A stretch of DNA of 47,037 nt from Lachnospiraceae bacterium (GCA_900751995.1 CAADTP010000025.1:1-47037); one strand, 5' to 3'; shown: positions 31,430-41,122, numbered from the stretch's first letter. Made by a program: numbers and translations. The notes: generated by a model not told the origin, from the sequence alone.

Positions 31430-32052
31430 TAACTGTTTTGTTTCATACGTTTGATCACCTTCAGACGTGTAAACTCTTCACGCTCTTTTTCTTCCAGAGC
31501 ATTGGTGATATCTCTGGTGAGAGTTTCGTATCTGGGGATGGTGATGTTTTTCAGCGCATTGGCACGCTTCTGGGTTTTTTTGATGTTGGTGGCAAGACGG
31601 ATGGCGGCGTTTTCGATCATGGAGAGCTGGATGGACAGCTCCTTTACACGCTCGAAGGCTGCCTTAGCCTCGTCCAGGGACAGCTTGGTGCTGTAGTAGG
31701 CGTAGGTCGGCGTGTTGCCTGCTTTTTTGTCATATTCCACAAGAGGGATCTCGGTTCCCATGACACTCCTGGTTTTGATCCGGATGGAATCTTCCACAGG
31801 AACGGTATGAGAGATCTGGTCTACGAAAGCGATTCCAATTTCCATATTTGCCTTCTGAAGAGCCGCGTAAGCGGTACGGAAGGTCTCATCGATCTGGGAC
31901 TGGATATCCTTTGCCTGATCGATCAGCTCCATCATTTCACGGATCAGGATATTACGCTTTTTGTCCATAAGCTCATAGCCCTGTTTGGAAAGAGCTAGAG
32001 AGTTTTTTGCAAGTATGAGATTTCCCTTGGTGGGAAAGGTATTCGGATCCAT
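31429..32052 (-). CDS. ntpD: V-type ATP synthase subunit D
   Basis: A 207-residue central-stalk protein, two long antiparallel helices, which connects the A3B3 head to the membrane ring. NTFPTKGNLILAKNSLALSKQGYELMDKKRNIL at the N-terminus is the family signature, and the helical C-terminus has KKTQKRANALKNITIPRYE. It starts 12 bases after subunit B with a GAGGTGATT ribosome site. It is the last gene of the operon, followed by a terminator. Confidence 0.93.
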   Translation of the reverse strand: MDPNTFPTKGNLILAKNSLALSKQGYELMDKKRNILIREMMELIDQAKDIQSQIDETFRTAYAALQKANMEIGIAFVDQISHTVPVEDSIRIKTRSVMGTEIPLVEYDKKAGNTPTYAYYSTKLSLDEAKAAFERVKELSIQLSMIENAAIRLATNIKKTQKRANALKNITIPRYETLTRDITNALEEKEREEFTRLKVIKRMKQNS

Positions 32053-32064
32053 AAAATCACCTCA

Positions 32065-33447
32065 CTAACGGACGGTTTCTCTGTAATACTGATCCAGAAC
32101 TTTGGTATCGATACGGTCGAGCTCTTCTCTTGGGAGAAGGCCAAGAAGCTCCCAGCCCTTATCCAGAGTTTCGATGATGCTTCGATTCTCTGTTTCTGAC
32201 TGTCCTACAAACTCTGCCTCGAAGGCTTTTCCGAATACAAGGTACTGCTTATCCAGCGGAGAAAGCTCATCCTCACCGATAACGGATGCCAGAGCTCTTG
32301 CATCGCCTACCTTTGCGTAGCAGGAGAAGAGCTGGTTGGCAACATCCTGATGATCGGCACGTGTGAAGCCTTCACCGATACCGTCCTTCATCAGACGGGA
32401 CAGGGATGGCAGAACATTGATCGGCGGATAGATCGCCTGACCGTGAAGCTGGCGGTCCAGTACGATCTGTCCTTCTGTGATATATCCGGTAAGGTCGGGG
32501 ATCGGGTGTGTGATGTCGTCGTTTGGCATGGTCAGGATTGGAATCTGGGTTACAGAACCGGTGCCGCCACGGACGATTCCCGCACGCTCGTAAAGGGTTG
32601 CAAGCTCACTGTACAGATATCCGGGATAACCCTTTCGGGAAGGAATCTCACCCTTGGAGGAGGAAACCTCTCGCATGGCCTCACAGAAGGAGGTGATATC
32701 AGTCAGGATTACCAGGATATGCATGCCTTTTTCAAAAGCAAGATACTCAGCGGCAGTGAGGGCGATCTTCGGTGTCAGAAGACGCTCTACAACCGGATCG
32801 TTTGCAAGGTTCAAAAACATCACAACGTGGTCGGACGCACCGCTTTCTTCGAAGGTCCTGCGGAAGAATTCCGCTACGTCGTATTTCACACCCATTGCCG
32901 CAAAAACAATGGCGAATTTTTCATCGGAGTCTGCTCCCAGGGAAGCCTGCTGAACGATCTGTGCAGCCAGCTTATCATGTGGAAGACCGTTACCGGAAAA
33001 GATCGGCAGCTTCTGGCCGCGGATCAGTGTGGTCAGTCCGTCAATAGCGGAGATACCGGTGTTGATATAGTTTCGTGGATATTCACGGGTTACCGGATTC
33101 AGCGGAAGCCCGTTAATGTTCAGGCTGACCTCCGGTGTGATCTCGCCAAGCCCGTCAATGGGCTGGCCGATACCGTTAAAGGTACGTCCCAGGATCTCAG
33201 GAGAAAGCCCGATCTCCATAGGATGTCCGGTAAGACGTGTGTGTGTATTGCCGAGGGACATATTGTCAGTTCCCTCAAAAACCTGGATAACGGCCTTGTC
33301 CTCATAGATTTCCACGATACGGCCGATCTTTTGAGTGCCGTCTTCCATGTGGAATTCCACGATCTCCTCGTAAGATGCGTTTTTTACACCCTCAAGGACA
33401 ACAAGAGGGCCGTTTATTTCACTCAGGCCAAGATATTCGATTGCCAT
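32065..33447 (-). CDS. ntpB: V-type ATP synthase subunit B
   Basis: A 460-residue non-catalytic head subunit. It has N-terminal beta-barrel sequence (EYLGLSEINGPLVVLEGVKN), GRTFNGIGQPIDG, and the central domain with PIFSGNGLPHDKLAAQIVQQ where the P-loop of subunit A is replaced, as usual for B. ATG 33447 follows AAAGGAGGG. It is 15 bases downstream of subunit A. Opposite-strand frames here are shadows. Confidence 0.95.
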   Translation of the reverse strand: MAIEYLGLSEINGPLVVLEGVKNASYEEIVEFHMEDGTQKIGRIVEIYEDKAVIQVFEGTDNMSLGNTHTRLTGHPMEIGLSPEILGRTFNGIGQPIDGLGEITPEVSLNINGLPLNPVTREYPRNYINTGISAIDGLTTLIRGQKLPIFSGNGLPHDKLAAQIVQQASLGADSDEKFAIVFAAMGVKYDVAEFFRRTFEESGASDHVVMFLNLANDPVVERLLTPKIALTAAEYLAFEKGMHILVILTDITSFCEAMREVSSSKGEIPSRKGYPGYLYSELATLYERAGIVRGGTGSVTQIPILTMPNDDITHPIPDLTGYITEGQIVLDRQLHGQAIYPPINVLPSLSRLMKDGIGEGFTRADHQDVANQLFSCYAKVGDARALASVIGEDELSPLDKQYLVFGKAFEAEFVGQSETENRSIIETLDKGWELLGLLPREELDRIDTKVLDQYYRETVR

Positions 33448-33462
33448 AAACTGATCCCTCCT

Positions 33463-35232
33463 TTAACCGTTTCTTTCCAGTACATTGTCGTAGAAGCGGT
33501 CGATATCTTTATGATATTCATCAAAACGCTCCAGCTCTTTGTTTGGAACTTCGTATTTGATGGCGATGATACGTTCAAAGATCTTATCCTCTTTCAGTAC
33601 GGAAACCGGCATGCCACGGTTTACAAGAGCACGGCATTTCTCGTAGAGATAGAGGATGGTTTCCATCATCAGGAACTGTTTTTCCATAGGAACACTGGTG
33701 TCTTCCTGGTGGAAAGCGTTCTGCTGCAGGAAACCCAGACGGATGACTCTGGCGATCTCCAGCGTCAGTTTCTGGTCATCCGGAAGAACGTCGCTTCCGA
33801 TCAGTTTGACGATTTCCATAAGAGAACTTTCCTGATTGAGGATTGCCATGATCTGGTTTCTGTCGTAGACGAATTTCGGGGAAACATGCTCTCTGTACCA
33901 GGGAGTCAGGTCCTCCAGATATTCGCTGTAACTGGTCAGCCACTGGATAGCAGGGAAATGGCGGGCATAAGCAAGGGCCTTGTCCAGTCCCCAGAAGCAG
34001 CGGACAAATCGTTTCGTATTCTGTGTAACAGGCTCGGAGAAGTCGCCGCCCTGAGGGGAAACCGCACCGATAATGGAGACGGAACCTTCTGTTCCGTTCA
34101 GGTTCTGCATCATTCCCGCACGCTCATAGAATGCGGAAAGTTTGCTTGCCAGATATGCAGGGAAACCTTCCTCTGCTGGCATCTCCTCCAGACGTCCGGA
34201 AAGCTCACGGAGAGCCTCAGCCCATCGGGATGTGGAATCTGCCATGATGGCTACGTCATAGCCCATATCACGGTAATATTCCGCAAGTGTAACACCTGTG
34301 TAGATGGAAGCCTCACGGGCTGCAACCGGCATGTTGGAGGTGTTGGCGATCAGTGTGGTACGGTCCATCATCAGGTTCCCGGATTTCGGGTCGATCAGTT
34401 TGCTGAAGTCCTCAAGAACCTGTGTCATCTCGTTTCCACGCTCGCCACAGCCGATGTAGATGATGATATCTGCGTCAGACCACTTGGCGATCTGGTGCTG
34501 TGTCATGGTTTTTCCTGTTCCGAATCCGCCGGGAACTGCAGCAGTGCCTCCTTTGGCAATAGGGAAAAGGGTATCCAGGATTCGCTGACCGGTAAGGAGC
34601 GGAACGCTGGCCGGGAAACGCTTGTAGGTCGGCCGTGGAACACGGATCGGCCATTTCTGGGCAAGCGCCAGTTCTTTTTCAGTTCCGTCATCAAGGCGGA
34701 TGGTAACGATGGGCTCCAGAACGGTATAGGCACCGTCAGGAACTGCATGGATAACGGTTCCATGTGTGATCGTAGGCGGAACCATGGATTTGTGAAGGAT
34801 GGAGGCGGTTTCCTGTGTCTCGGCAATAACCGTGCCTGCACCGATGACGTCACCTTCCTTTACGGTAATGTGGGTTTCCCATTTTTTTTCTGTGTCAAGA
34901 GAGTCAACGCTGACACCACGGGAAATATATTTTCCAGAGGCCTGGGCAATCTCTGCCAGAGGTCTCTGGATACCATCAAAAATATTGTGGATGATTCCCG
35001 GACCAAGGAGAACGGAAATAGCGTCTCCTGTTCCGATAACAGTTTCTCCGGGTTTCAGTCCTGTAGTTTCCTCAAAAACCTGTATGGTCGTCATATGTTT
35101 CTTAAGACCGATGACTTCTCCAACCAGTTTTTCGGGGCCTACATAGACCATCTCGGAGATCTTGAAGCCGGTGTCGCCCTTGAGGTAGATAACAGGACCG
35201 TTAACACCGTAGATAATACCTGTTTTACTCAT
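33463..35232 (-). CDS. ntpA: V-type ATP synthase catalytic subunit A
   Basis: A 589-residue ATPase subunit. The P-loop GGFGTGKT lies at 235-242, followed by IIYIGCGERGNEMTQVLEDF and the DSTSRWAEALRE motif. A non-homologous insert typical of V/A-type A subunits lies near residues 120-190. ATG 35232 (MSKTGIIYGVNGPVIYL) follows GGAGG and overlaps the end of subunit E by 8 bases; a longer frame to 35289 adds non-conserved residues. The complex either makes ATP or pumps ions in this anaerobe; direction cannot be read. Confidence 0.95.
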   Translation of the reverse strand: MSKTGIIYGVNGPVIYLKGDTGFKISEMVYVGPEKLVGEVIGLKKHMTTIQVFEETTGLKPGETVIGTGDAISVLLGPGIIHNIFDGIQRPLAEIAQASGKYISRGVSVDSLDTEKKWETHITVKEGDVIGAGTVIAETQETASILHKSMVPPTITHGTVIHAVPDGAYTVLEPIVTIRLDDGTEKELALAQKWPIRVPRPTYKRFPASVPLLTGQRILDTLFPIAKGGTAAVPGGFGTGKTMTQHQIAKWSDADIIIYIGCGERGNEMTQVLEDFSKLIDPKSGNLMMDRTTLIANTSNMPVAAREASIYTGVTLAEYYRDMGYDVAIMADSTSRWAEALRELSGRLEEMPAEEGFPAYLASKLSAFYERAGMMQNLNGTEGSVSIIGAVSPQGGDFSEPVTQNTKRFVRCFWGLDKALAYARHFPAIQWLTSYSEYLEDLTPWYREHVSPKFVYDRNQIMAILNQESSLMEIVKLIGSDVLPDDQKLTLEIARVIRLGFLQQNAFHQEDTSVPMEKQFLMMETILYLYEKCRALVNRGMPVSVLKEDKIFERIIAIKYEVPNKELERFDEYHKDIDRFYDNVLERNG

Positions 35233-35812
35233 GTGCTGGACCTCCGTCAAATTTGAATTCTCTGTAAGCTGCCTGATAGCCTTCCTCAAAGGAATTGTCG
35301 ATGAGGATATTTTTTTCAGGGATTATCGCCTTGATCCCGCCGATAAAGGATTCATCGGAAACCTTCAGCGGGAAACCGGTCTTTACAGTGAGAGACTTCA
35401 GACGGGGTTCATCTTCTTTTGAAAGATAGATCTGGATCTCATCGTGTTCCGCGAAGCAGACAGCTTCCTCGATCTTTGTACAAAGATATTCTTCATAGCG
35501 GGGAGATTCCATGAATTTCAGGATCTGTACCCGGACATCTGCAAAAAGTTTTTCTTTTAAGCGGCTCTGTCTGGCAGTCCAGTTTCGCCGGATGTGAAGC
35601 TGCTCTGCGGAAAGTGCCTTGTTGATCTCACGCTTTGCGTTTGCGATCTCGGCTTTGCGGGAACTGGCAGCATTTCCCAGAGACATTTTTTTATGTTCCT
35701 CCAGTGCGGCATCCAGGGCTTCCTTGTGTTCCCGGACATCTTTTTCCGCCTGACGGCGTGCTTCGTCCACGGAGGTGTCATAGAAGTGTTTAAGCTTCTC
35801 TTCAATTGTCAT
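35225..35812 (-). CDS. ntpE: V-type ATP synthase subunit E
   Basis: A 195-residue peripheral-stalk protein. A long charged helix (about 1-105) is followed by a globular C-terminal domain with SDESFIGGIKAIIPEKNILIDNSFEE, the family signature. It pairs with the small subunit encoded at 39656-39976. It starts 12 bases after subunit F and overlaps subunit A. Confidence 0.87.
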   Translation of the reverse strand: MTIEEKLKHFYDTSVDEARRQAEKDVREHKEALDAALEEHKKMSLGNAASSRKAEIANAKREINKALSAEQLHIRRNWTARQSRLKEKLFADVRVQILKFMESPRYEEYLCTKIEEAVCFAEHDEIQIYLSKEDEPRLKSLTVKTGFPLKVSDESFIGGIKAIIPEKNILIDNSFEEGYQAAYREFKFDGGPAHE

Positions 35813-35824
35813 AATATCACCTGC

Positions 35825-36133
35825 CTATAATTTTAATCCGATGGCCTCATTTACATAAGATGTAATGAAATCAGGTCTGCGGCCGGTACCATGTCTGTCA
35901 GGAATTTCAATGATGAGAGGTGTTTTGTGATGAAGCTTGACATCATCAATGATCTCAGGAAACTCCCGGCCGAATTTTTCGGTCAGGAGTATGATTCCGA
36001 TCTCTTTGTTTGCGATGGTGCGCTCCAGAGCTTCCTTCAGTTCGTCGTGCTCATGAACGATCACACCCTCTACACCGGCCAGTCTCATTCCTGTCAGAGT
36101 ATCAATATTGTCACTGATCAGATACATTTTCAT
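35825..36133 (-). CDS. V-type ATP synthase subunit F
   Basis: A 102-residue central-stalk subunit (called NtpG in Enterococcus). MKMYLISDNIDTLTGMRLAG and IGIILLTEKFGREFPEIIDD match the family's Rossmann-like fold. It starts one base after the subunit K stop, so translation is tightly coupled. Confidence 0.88.
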   Translation of the reverse strand: MKMYLISDNIDTLTGMRLAGVEGVIVHEHDELKEALERTIANKEIGIILLTEKFGREFPEIIDDVKLHHKTPLIIEIPDRHGTGRRPDFITSYVNEAIGLKL

Positions 36134-36134
36134 A

Positions 36135-36566
36135 TCAAAGTTTACCCAGGATCATGAAGGAGATGATCAGTCCATAAAGAGCAACACCTTCGGCAAGACC
36201 TACGAAGATAAGAGATTTACCAAGGATGCTCTGATCCTCACTGATCGCTCCAAGTGCTGCGCTTGCCGCACTGGCAACGGCAATACCACCACCGATACAG
36301 GAAAGTCCGGTAACGAGTGCTGCTGCGATGTAACCCATACCTGTTGCAAGGCCTGCGTCAGCGCCTGTAGCAGCTTGTACGGAAGCTCCGCCTGCAAATG
36401 TTACTGCAATGGCAACAAGCATGATCCCGAAGAAGAAAAAGGCGTTGACACCAAGAGCTGTTTTGTAGCGGCCGCGGCTTTTTTCGCCGAGAAGATAATA
36501 ACCAAATGGAAGAATGATGCTGAGTACAAGTGCAACTGCGATTGTGATCTGTGTAATGACTGTCAT
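36135..36566 (-). CDS. ntpK: V-type ATP synthase subunit K (membrane ring)
   Basis: A 143-residue proteolipid with four hydrophobic segments (about 4-26, 37-58, 70-105, 116-141), i.e. two fused hairpins. Only one ion-binding carboxylate is seen, E126 in VGLAEGVALYG; the first hairpin has no equivalent acid, as in the fused Enterococcus-type ring. Whether H+ or Na+ is carried cannot be decided by eye. Repeated Gly/Ala motifs (GGGIAVASAASAALGAI) fit tight helix packing. There are 67 bases between subunit I and this start, with AAGGAGGT as ribosome site. Confidence 0.92.
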   Translation of the reverse strand: MTVITQITIAVALVLSIILPFGYYLLGEKSRGRYKTALGVNAFFFFGIMLVAIAVTFAGGASVQAATGADAGLATGMGYIAAALVTGLSCIGGGIAVASAASAALGAISEDQSILGKSLIFVGLAEGVALYGLIISFMILGKL

Positions 36567-36633
36567 GATGATGACCTCCTTAATATTCGTTTAATTGAAT
36601 GCCCGGATCAGAATGCGTTCCGACTCTGGCATT

Positions 36634-38574
36634 TTATTTGTTTTTTGAGCAGAACGGCTCGAATTTCCGTCCGCTGCCCTTGTAAAAACGGCTGAACATT
36701 TCGTAATATTCCAGACGGAGTACCTGGATACCTACGATCAGGCCCTCCATAGCGCATACGAACAGGTTTCCGAGAATGATGACGATCCAGTTCGGACTGC
36801 CGTTTTCTGCGCCTGCAAGCATAAGTACAACCTCCATCATAGCTGCGTGGCTGACTGCAAAAGCACCGATACGCACGAAGGAGAGTGTATTGGAAAAGTA
36901 GCTCAGGATAACTTCGAACAGTTCAAAAATACCCTGTACGATAAACATGCCTTTTTCTTTTGGCATAACCTCGGCCTTTTTTTCTGCCAGGTTTGTAAGA
37001 GGCTCCTTGAAGAAAATAAGAAGCAGCGGTAAACCAAACATAATGGCAAGGACTGCACCACCCGGAACTGCATGCCCGGATACAAAGAGTCCGATGCAGA
37101 GAACTGCGGAGCCATAAAATACAAGTCCTGCCACAGCGTTGGTGTCAAACCAGGTTTTTTCAACATCATGCGTTTTAAAGGAATTGATGATGTTGAAAAC
37201 CATACACAGGAGGATGATTCCCATGCCGAAGCCGATGGCAACGATAAATACGGTATTCAGTTTTCCGATAAAAGGTATGGTCGTCATACTGTCCACAGGC
37301 CGTAGCCACAGAGCAGGTATGACATCCTCAAATCCAAAGATACTTCCGAACATCAGACCGAAAAATGTGGAAAAGACTCCGGCGCAGCTGATGATTCCGG
37401 CAAGATCGATATGCTTCAGCTTGTACAGGAGCAATCCTCCGATAAAGAGCAGGAGTCCCTGTCCTGCATCACCGAACATGGCTCCGAAAATAAAGGAGTA
37501 GGTGATGGCAACAAACCAGGTAGGGTCCATCTCGCCATAGGCGGGAAGTCCGTACATTTTTACATACATTTCAAAGGGCTTGAAAAGCTTCGGGTTTTTC
37601 AGCTTGGTCGGCGGCTGATGGTTCTGGTCGTGTTCCGGCGTATTGGTATCTTCTCCGTCTACCAGGCAGAAGATTTTTTCGTCGGATGAGATATCGGCTT
37701 GAAAAGCTCTGGTGTCGGCTTCTGTCATCCAGCCGCAGAGAATATAGAAATTCTCATGCTTTCCGGTGCAGGCAGCCGCTTTCCGGACATCGAAATTTCT
37801 GGAAAACTGAAGAAGTGTGTTTCTGGCGGTAACGATGGTTTCTGCCTGATCCGCAAGAAATCTCTGGTATTTCTGTTTCTGTGCTTCCAGATGCTTCAGG
37901 GCATCCTCGTATTGTTTGCTTACGCTTGAAAATGCCTGCTGGGCAGTTCCGGTATAATTATCCGGCACAAAGATCTTTTCAAAGTGCATAGAAGAGTAGG
38001 CGGCATCAATTTTGTGCGCATCATGCTTCGGTACGAAGTAAACGCCCCAGACGTATTGGTCATCTTCATCGCATTTAAGGAAGATCGTGTTCAGATTGTC
38101 GTAAATATATTTCTTGAATTTCTCATAATACTGTTTCTCGATACGTCCGAAATGAAAATGGATATACTTCAGATGAAGTATGGATGAAATATCATAATCA
38201 ATATTTCGGAAGGGACGTATGATCCGCAGTGATTCTTCCAGAGAGGAACATTTTTCTTCCAGTTCGGACTGTTCCTTCTGGAGCTGATCCGCCTGGGAGC
38301 GGATCTCCTTTACTGTGGAAAGTGCTGTTTCAATACCCGGGCTTCTGTTGGAAGTGGACGGAGGAGTTTTCAGCTCCTCATAAATGGTATTGATGGAATT
38401 TAAGGCATCTCTGTAGGGGTTGACATCCAGGAAAGGCGTCAGACTTTCTACTGTGGTCAGCTCTGAGAGAGCGTTTTCCAGATGAATCTCGTACTTGCAC
38501 AGGTAGGTGTTTACAACCCGGTCGATATCTGCCTTGGGACCGGTGATGCTTAGAAAATTCATTTTTTCAATCAC
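36634..38574 (-). CDS. ntpI: V-type ATP synthase subunit I (stator membrane subunit)
   Basis: A 646-residue protein. The N-terminal cytosolic half (1-340) is helical (KEIRSQADQLQKEQSELEEK); the C-terminal half has seven or eight membrane helices, with MFGDAGQGLLLFIGGLLLYK and SFVRIGAFAVSHAAMM containing the essential Arg that faces the ring. Together with subunit K it forms the ion channel. It begins 18 bases after the stop of subunit C. Confidence 0.92.
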   Translation of the reverse strand: MIEKMNFLSITGPKADIDRVVNTYLCKYEIHLENALSELTTVESLTPFLDVNPYRDALNSINTIYEELKTPPSTSNRSPGIETALSTVKEIRSQADQLQKEQSELEEKCSSLEESLRIIRPFRNIDYDISSILHLKYIHFHFGRIEKQYYEKFKKYIYDNLNTIFLKCDEDDQYVWGVYFVPKHDAHKIDAAYSSMHFEKIFVPDNYTGTAQQAFSSVSKQYEDALKHLEAQKQKYQRFLADQAETIVTARNTLLQFSRNFDVRKAAACTGKHENFYILCGWMTEADTRAFQADISSDEKIFCLVDGEDTNTPEHDQNHQPPTKLKNPKLFKPFEMYVKMYGLPAYGEMDPTWFVAITYSFIFGAMFGDAGQGLLLFIGGLLLYKLKHIDLAGIISCAGVFSTFFGLMFGSIFGFEDVIPALWLRPVDSMTTIPFIGKLNTVFIVAIGFGMGIILLCMVFNIINSFKTHDVEKTWFDTNAVAGLVFYGSAVLCIGLFVSGHAVPGGAVLAIMFGLPLLLIFFKEPLTNLAEKKAEVMPKEKGMFIVQGIFELFEVILSYFSNTLSFVRIGAFAVSHAAMMEVVLMLAGAENGSPNWIVIILGNLFVCAMEGLIVGIQVLRLEYYEMFSRFYKGSGRKFEPFCSKNK

Positions 38575-38592
38575 GTTGCTACCTCCTGGTTA

Positions 38593-39636
38593 TTAACCGT
38601 TGCGTATATAACGCAGGGATTGTTCTGGGTCCACGCCATAGCGCACGCATTCAAGGGCAATGGTCAGACGGTTGACTTCATGTTCTTTGTGATATAAATA
38701 GGAATAGATGACTGCTACGGAATAGGGATCCTTGCGTGCTTCCTGTTCCAGTATGCTGCGAAGAATATAGTTATAAAATTCTTCCAGACTGGCGACGGTC
38801 AGCTGTTCGTATTTCTTACCATAATAAGTTCCATTGAAGATACGACGGAACTCTTCTGGTGTAGGGGCCTCCACAAGGGTGGTGATCTCCTCTTTGCGGA
38901 GCTTGTAGTTCATGGGGACCAGCAATGCGTAAATAGCAGCCGGTTCCATCTGAAAGCAGCGTTTGGAGCGCTGGATGAACTGCAGGTTCAGCATATCGAA
39001 TTTTTCACCGTAAGCCTTGGTGATCTGTTTCAGATCGTTACCTTTGAAAAGCTTCTTCCGCACATTCCAGATCTGTGAAAAATACGAAAGGTCAAGTGCC
39101 ATGCCGAAGTCAAAAAGCGTGGCATTTCCACGTTCGTTGACCTGAGACAGCGGAATAAAAAAATCATTTCCCTTCAGTGCCGCAATGAATTCATCCATAT
39201 TGGTGCAGGCGGTAAGCCTGTCAATGTCCAGCTTGGAATGATGTCTGAAAAAATCGCGGTAGGGAGAAATATCCACGGGATCGGTGTCCCGGTGGTCAAA
39301 GAGATTCGTCATGATTTCTTTCAGGACGCGGATCTCATAACGCTTCGAGTAAAGCGACAGGAACGTTCGCTGTTCCTGATTTGCAAAGTGGTAAAGCCTT
39401 GAAAAATTCAGGAAGATGGATTTCTTCAGGAGTTTTTCTATCTGTCCGCGGTGAAGATCATTTTCATCGAGACCGGACCAGATATTCTGATATTCGGGAG
39501 TCCGTTTCAGGTAGGCTGTTACCTGGGGGACATTGGGAAGCTGAACGATTTCTTCCAGCTGCTCATCTGTCACAAGCCTGCTCTGCATGGCGCGGATCTT
39601 GGTGGAGAGTCCGCTGTATGAGAGGACAGAGCCCAT
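38593..39636 (-). CDS. ntpC: V-type ATP synthase subunit C
   Basis: A 347-residue protein matching the V-ATPase C/d subunit that caps the ring and holds the central stalk. SVLSYSGLSTKIRAMQSRLV at the N-terminus and the three repeated helical units with EFYNYILRSILEQEARKDPYS and SYLYHKEHEVNRLTIALEC at the end fit the family. It starts 19 bases after the small stalk subunit, behind GGAAAGGAAG. Confidence 0.9.
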   Translation of the reverse strand: MGSVLSYSGLSTKIRAMQSRLVTDEQLEEIVQLPNVPQVTAYLKRTPEYQNIWSGLDENDLHRGQIEKLLKKSIFLNFSRLYHFANQEQRTFLSLYSKRYEIRVLKEIMTNLFDHRDTDPVDISPYRDFFRHHSKLDIDRLTACTNMDEFIAALKGNDFFIPLSQVNERGNATLFDFGMALDLSYFSQIWNVRKKLFKGNDLKQITKAYGEKFDMLNLQFIQRSKRCFQMEPAAIYALLVPMNYKLRKEEITTLVEAPTPEEFRRIFNGTYYGKKYEQLTVASLEEFYNYILRSILEQEARKDPYSVAVIYSYLYHKEHEVNRLTIALECVRYGVDPEQSLRYIRNG

Positions 39637-39655
39637 TGAATCACTTCCTTTCCCT

Positions 39656-39976
39656 TCAGGTTTCGGTGATGCCTGTTATTTTCTGAAACAGCTCACTGCA
39701 AAGACTTTCGTGATGGGCTTCGTAATAGGCATCCAGCCTGGATAGCTGGTCTTCGGTTTCTGCACGAAGCTCATTGATCCGGGCGTCTTTCTCGCGGGCC
39801 AGATCTTCACGGATCTTCCGGATCTCGTCGCTGGTTTCTTTTTCAAGTGAAGCGTCGAATTCCTTCGTCTGTTTTTCTGCTTCTTCCGAGAGAGCCTGTT
39901 TCTGTCGCGCAGCGTCCTGCATGATGGCATTGGCTGTAGCTTCGATTTCCGAAAGCTTATTTAGGATTTGTTCCAT
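39656..39976 (-). CDS. V-type ATP synthase subunit G/H (peripheral stalk)
   Basis: A 106-residue, fully helical, charged protein (EIEATANAIMQDAARQKQAL and on, rich in E, K, A, R) that would form a coiled coil with subunit E. Its place as first gene of the operon and its length support the call; sequence alone is of low complexity. ATG 39976 follows AAGGAGGG. Confidence 0.75.
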   Translation of the reverse strand: MEQILNKLSEIEATANAIMQDAARQKQALSEEAEKQTKEFDASLEKETSDEIRKIREDLAREKDARINELRAETEDQLSRLDAYYEAHHESLCSELFQKITGITET

Positions 39977-40018
39977 AGCGCCCTCCTTGTTTGTTTATTG
40001 TTTATAATTGATTTTTAT

Positions 40019-40047
40019 ATGATACACCTTTTTTATGGTAAAAACAA
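40019..40047 (-). promoter_or_regulatory. Promoter of the V-type ATPase operon
   Basis: On the minus strand TTGTTT (plus 40042-40047) and TATCAT (plus 40019-40024) are 17 bases apart, about 45 bases upstream of the first gene. The surrounding DNA is AT-rich. Confidence 0.6.
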
Positions 40048-40163
40048 CTAAAAAATTGTTAAATTTTTTGCAATTATTGAATAAATATGTTCAAAAAGAG
40101 ACGAAAAAAAGAAATTTGTTTATTAGACGATGATTGAGTTTTGGGAAAAAATGAAAACCGCAA

Positions 40164-40187
40164 AGGGGCCGTAAAGCCACGGCCCCT
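40164..40187. terminator. GC-rich hairpin between divergent genes
   Basis: AGGGGCCGT-AAAGCC-ACGGCCCCT is a perfect 9-bp stem. Rightward, a T-run appears only 24 bases later (CGGGCTTTTTTT); leftward the tail is TTTGCGGTTTT. Its role is unclear: it sits between the divergent ATPase and trmB genes. The rest of 40188-40455 holds no convincing gene. Confidence 0.45.
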
Positions 40188-40455
40188 CTGCACACCCCTC
40201 GGGCTTTTTTTAGGAGTTCTTGGTTGTGGCGGTGTGAGGTTGTTGACTTGTGTATGTATGCTGCGGTGTTGGATGTGTGAGGTTGAGCCGATGTATGTGG
40301 ATGCGGACGGCGAGGCGAGTTGCTGTCGCCTGGTTGAGGATTTTTTTATTTTTTGCTTGCGGCGGGGTGGGGGTTACATGTATAGTTGAGTATTGGAATG
40401 TTGTTTGATAAGAATCATTGAGACATTATTATGGAAAGATTATTGGAGGTTGTTT

Positions 40456-41112
40456 ATGAGATTACGAAATATTCCGGGTGCTAAGGATGCTATTTTGGAT
40501 TGTGAGTGGGTAATTGATGAGCCGGAGAGGTTTAAAGGAAAGTGGAATGAGGTTTTTGGAGTGAAGAGACCGCTTTTTCTGGAAGTTGGTATGGGGAAGG
40601 GGCGTTTTCTGATGGATATGGCAAGACTTCATCCGGAGAGAAATTTTGTGGGAATTGAGATGTATGACAGTGTGCTTCTTCGGGCGCTGCAGAAGAGAGA
40701 GGAACTGGAAGCGGCAGGAGAGGAGTTTTCCAATCTTGTTTTTATCCGGGTGGATGCAAGATTGCTGCCGGAGATTTTTGAGAAGGATGAGGTTGATGGG
40801 ATCTATCTGAATTTTTCGGATCCGTGGCCGAAGGCGCGTCATGCAAAGAGAAGACTTACGTCCAGGGAATTTCTGGCAAGATATGAGAAGATTTTGAAAA
40901 AAGAAGGAACTGTAGAGTTTAAGACAGATAACCGTGGTCTGTTTGAGTTTTCCCTGGAAGAGGTTAGGGATTCCGATTGGAATCTGGAGGTGTGTACCTT
41001 TGATCTTCATCATGATGAGGAGCTGGTGAAGGGAAATGTCATGACGGAATATGAGGAGAAGTTTTCTTCTATGGGAAATCCGATCTGTAAAATGGTGATC
41101 AGACAGAAATAG
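40456..41112 (+). CDS. trmB: tRNA (guanine-N7-)-methyltransferase
   Basis: A 218-residue enzyme that methylates G46 of tRNA with S-adenosylmethionine. Motifs: FLEVGMGKGRFLMDMA (SAM site), NFVGIEMYDSVLLRA, YLNFSDPWPKARHAKRRLTS (the DPWPKxRHxKRR signature) and VEFKTDNRGLFEFSL. ATG 40456 follows TGGAGGT; the frame open to 40393 adds non-conserved residues. It is followed after 10 bases by a MATE gene. Confidence 0.95.
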   Translation: MRLRNIPGAKDAILDCEWVIDEPERFKGKWNEVFGVKRPLFLEVGMGKGRFLMDMARLHPERNFVGIEMYDSVLLRALQKREELEAAGEEFSNLVFIRVDARLLPEIFEKDEVDGIYLNFSDPWPKARHAKRRLTSREFLARYEKILKKEGTVEFKTDNRGLFEFSLEEVRDSDWNLEVCTFDLHHDEELVKGNVMTEYEEKFSSMGNPICKMVIRQK

Positions 41113-41122
41113 AGGGAATAAG

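Noticed and set aside
32350..35256. Very long plus-strand open frame (968 codons)
   Set aside because: It lies fully antisense to V-type ATPase subunits A and B, which are unmistakable; codon bias of those genes keeps the opposite frame open.
40141..40389. 82-codon frame upstream of trmB
   Set aside because: TTG start without ribosome site; it crosses a GC-rich hairpin and has a cysteine-rich, non-conserved-looking product.
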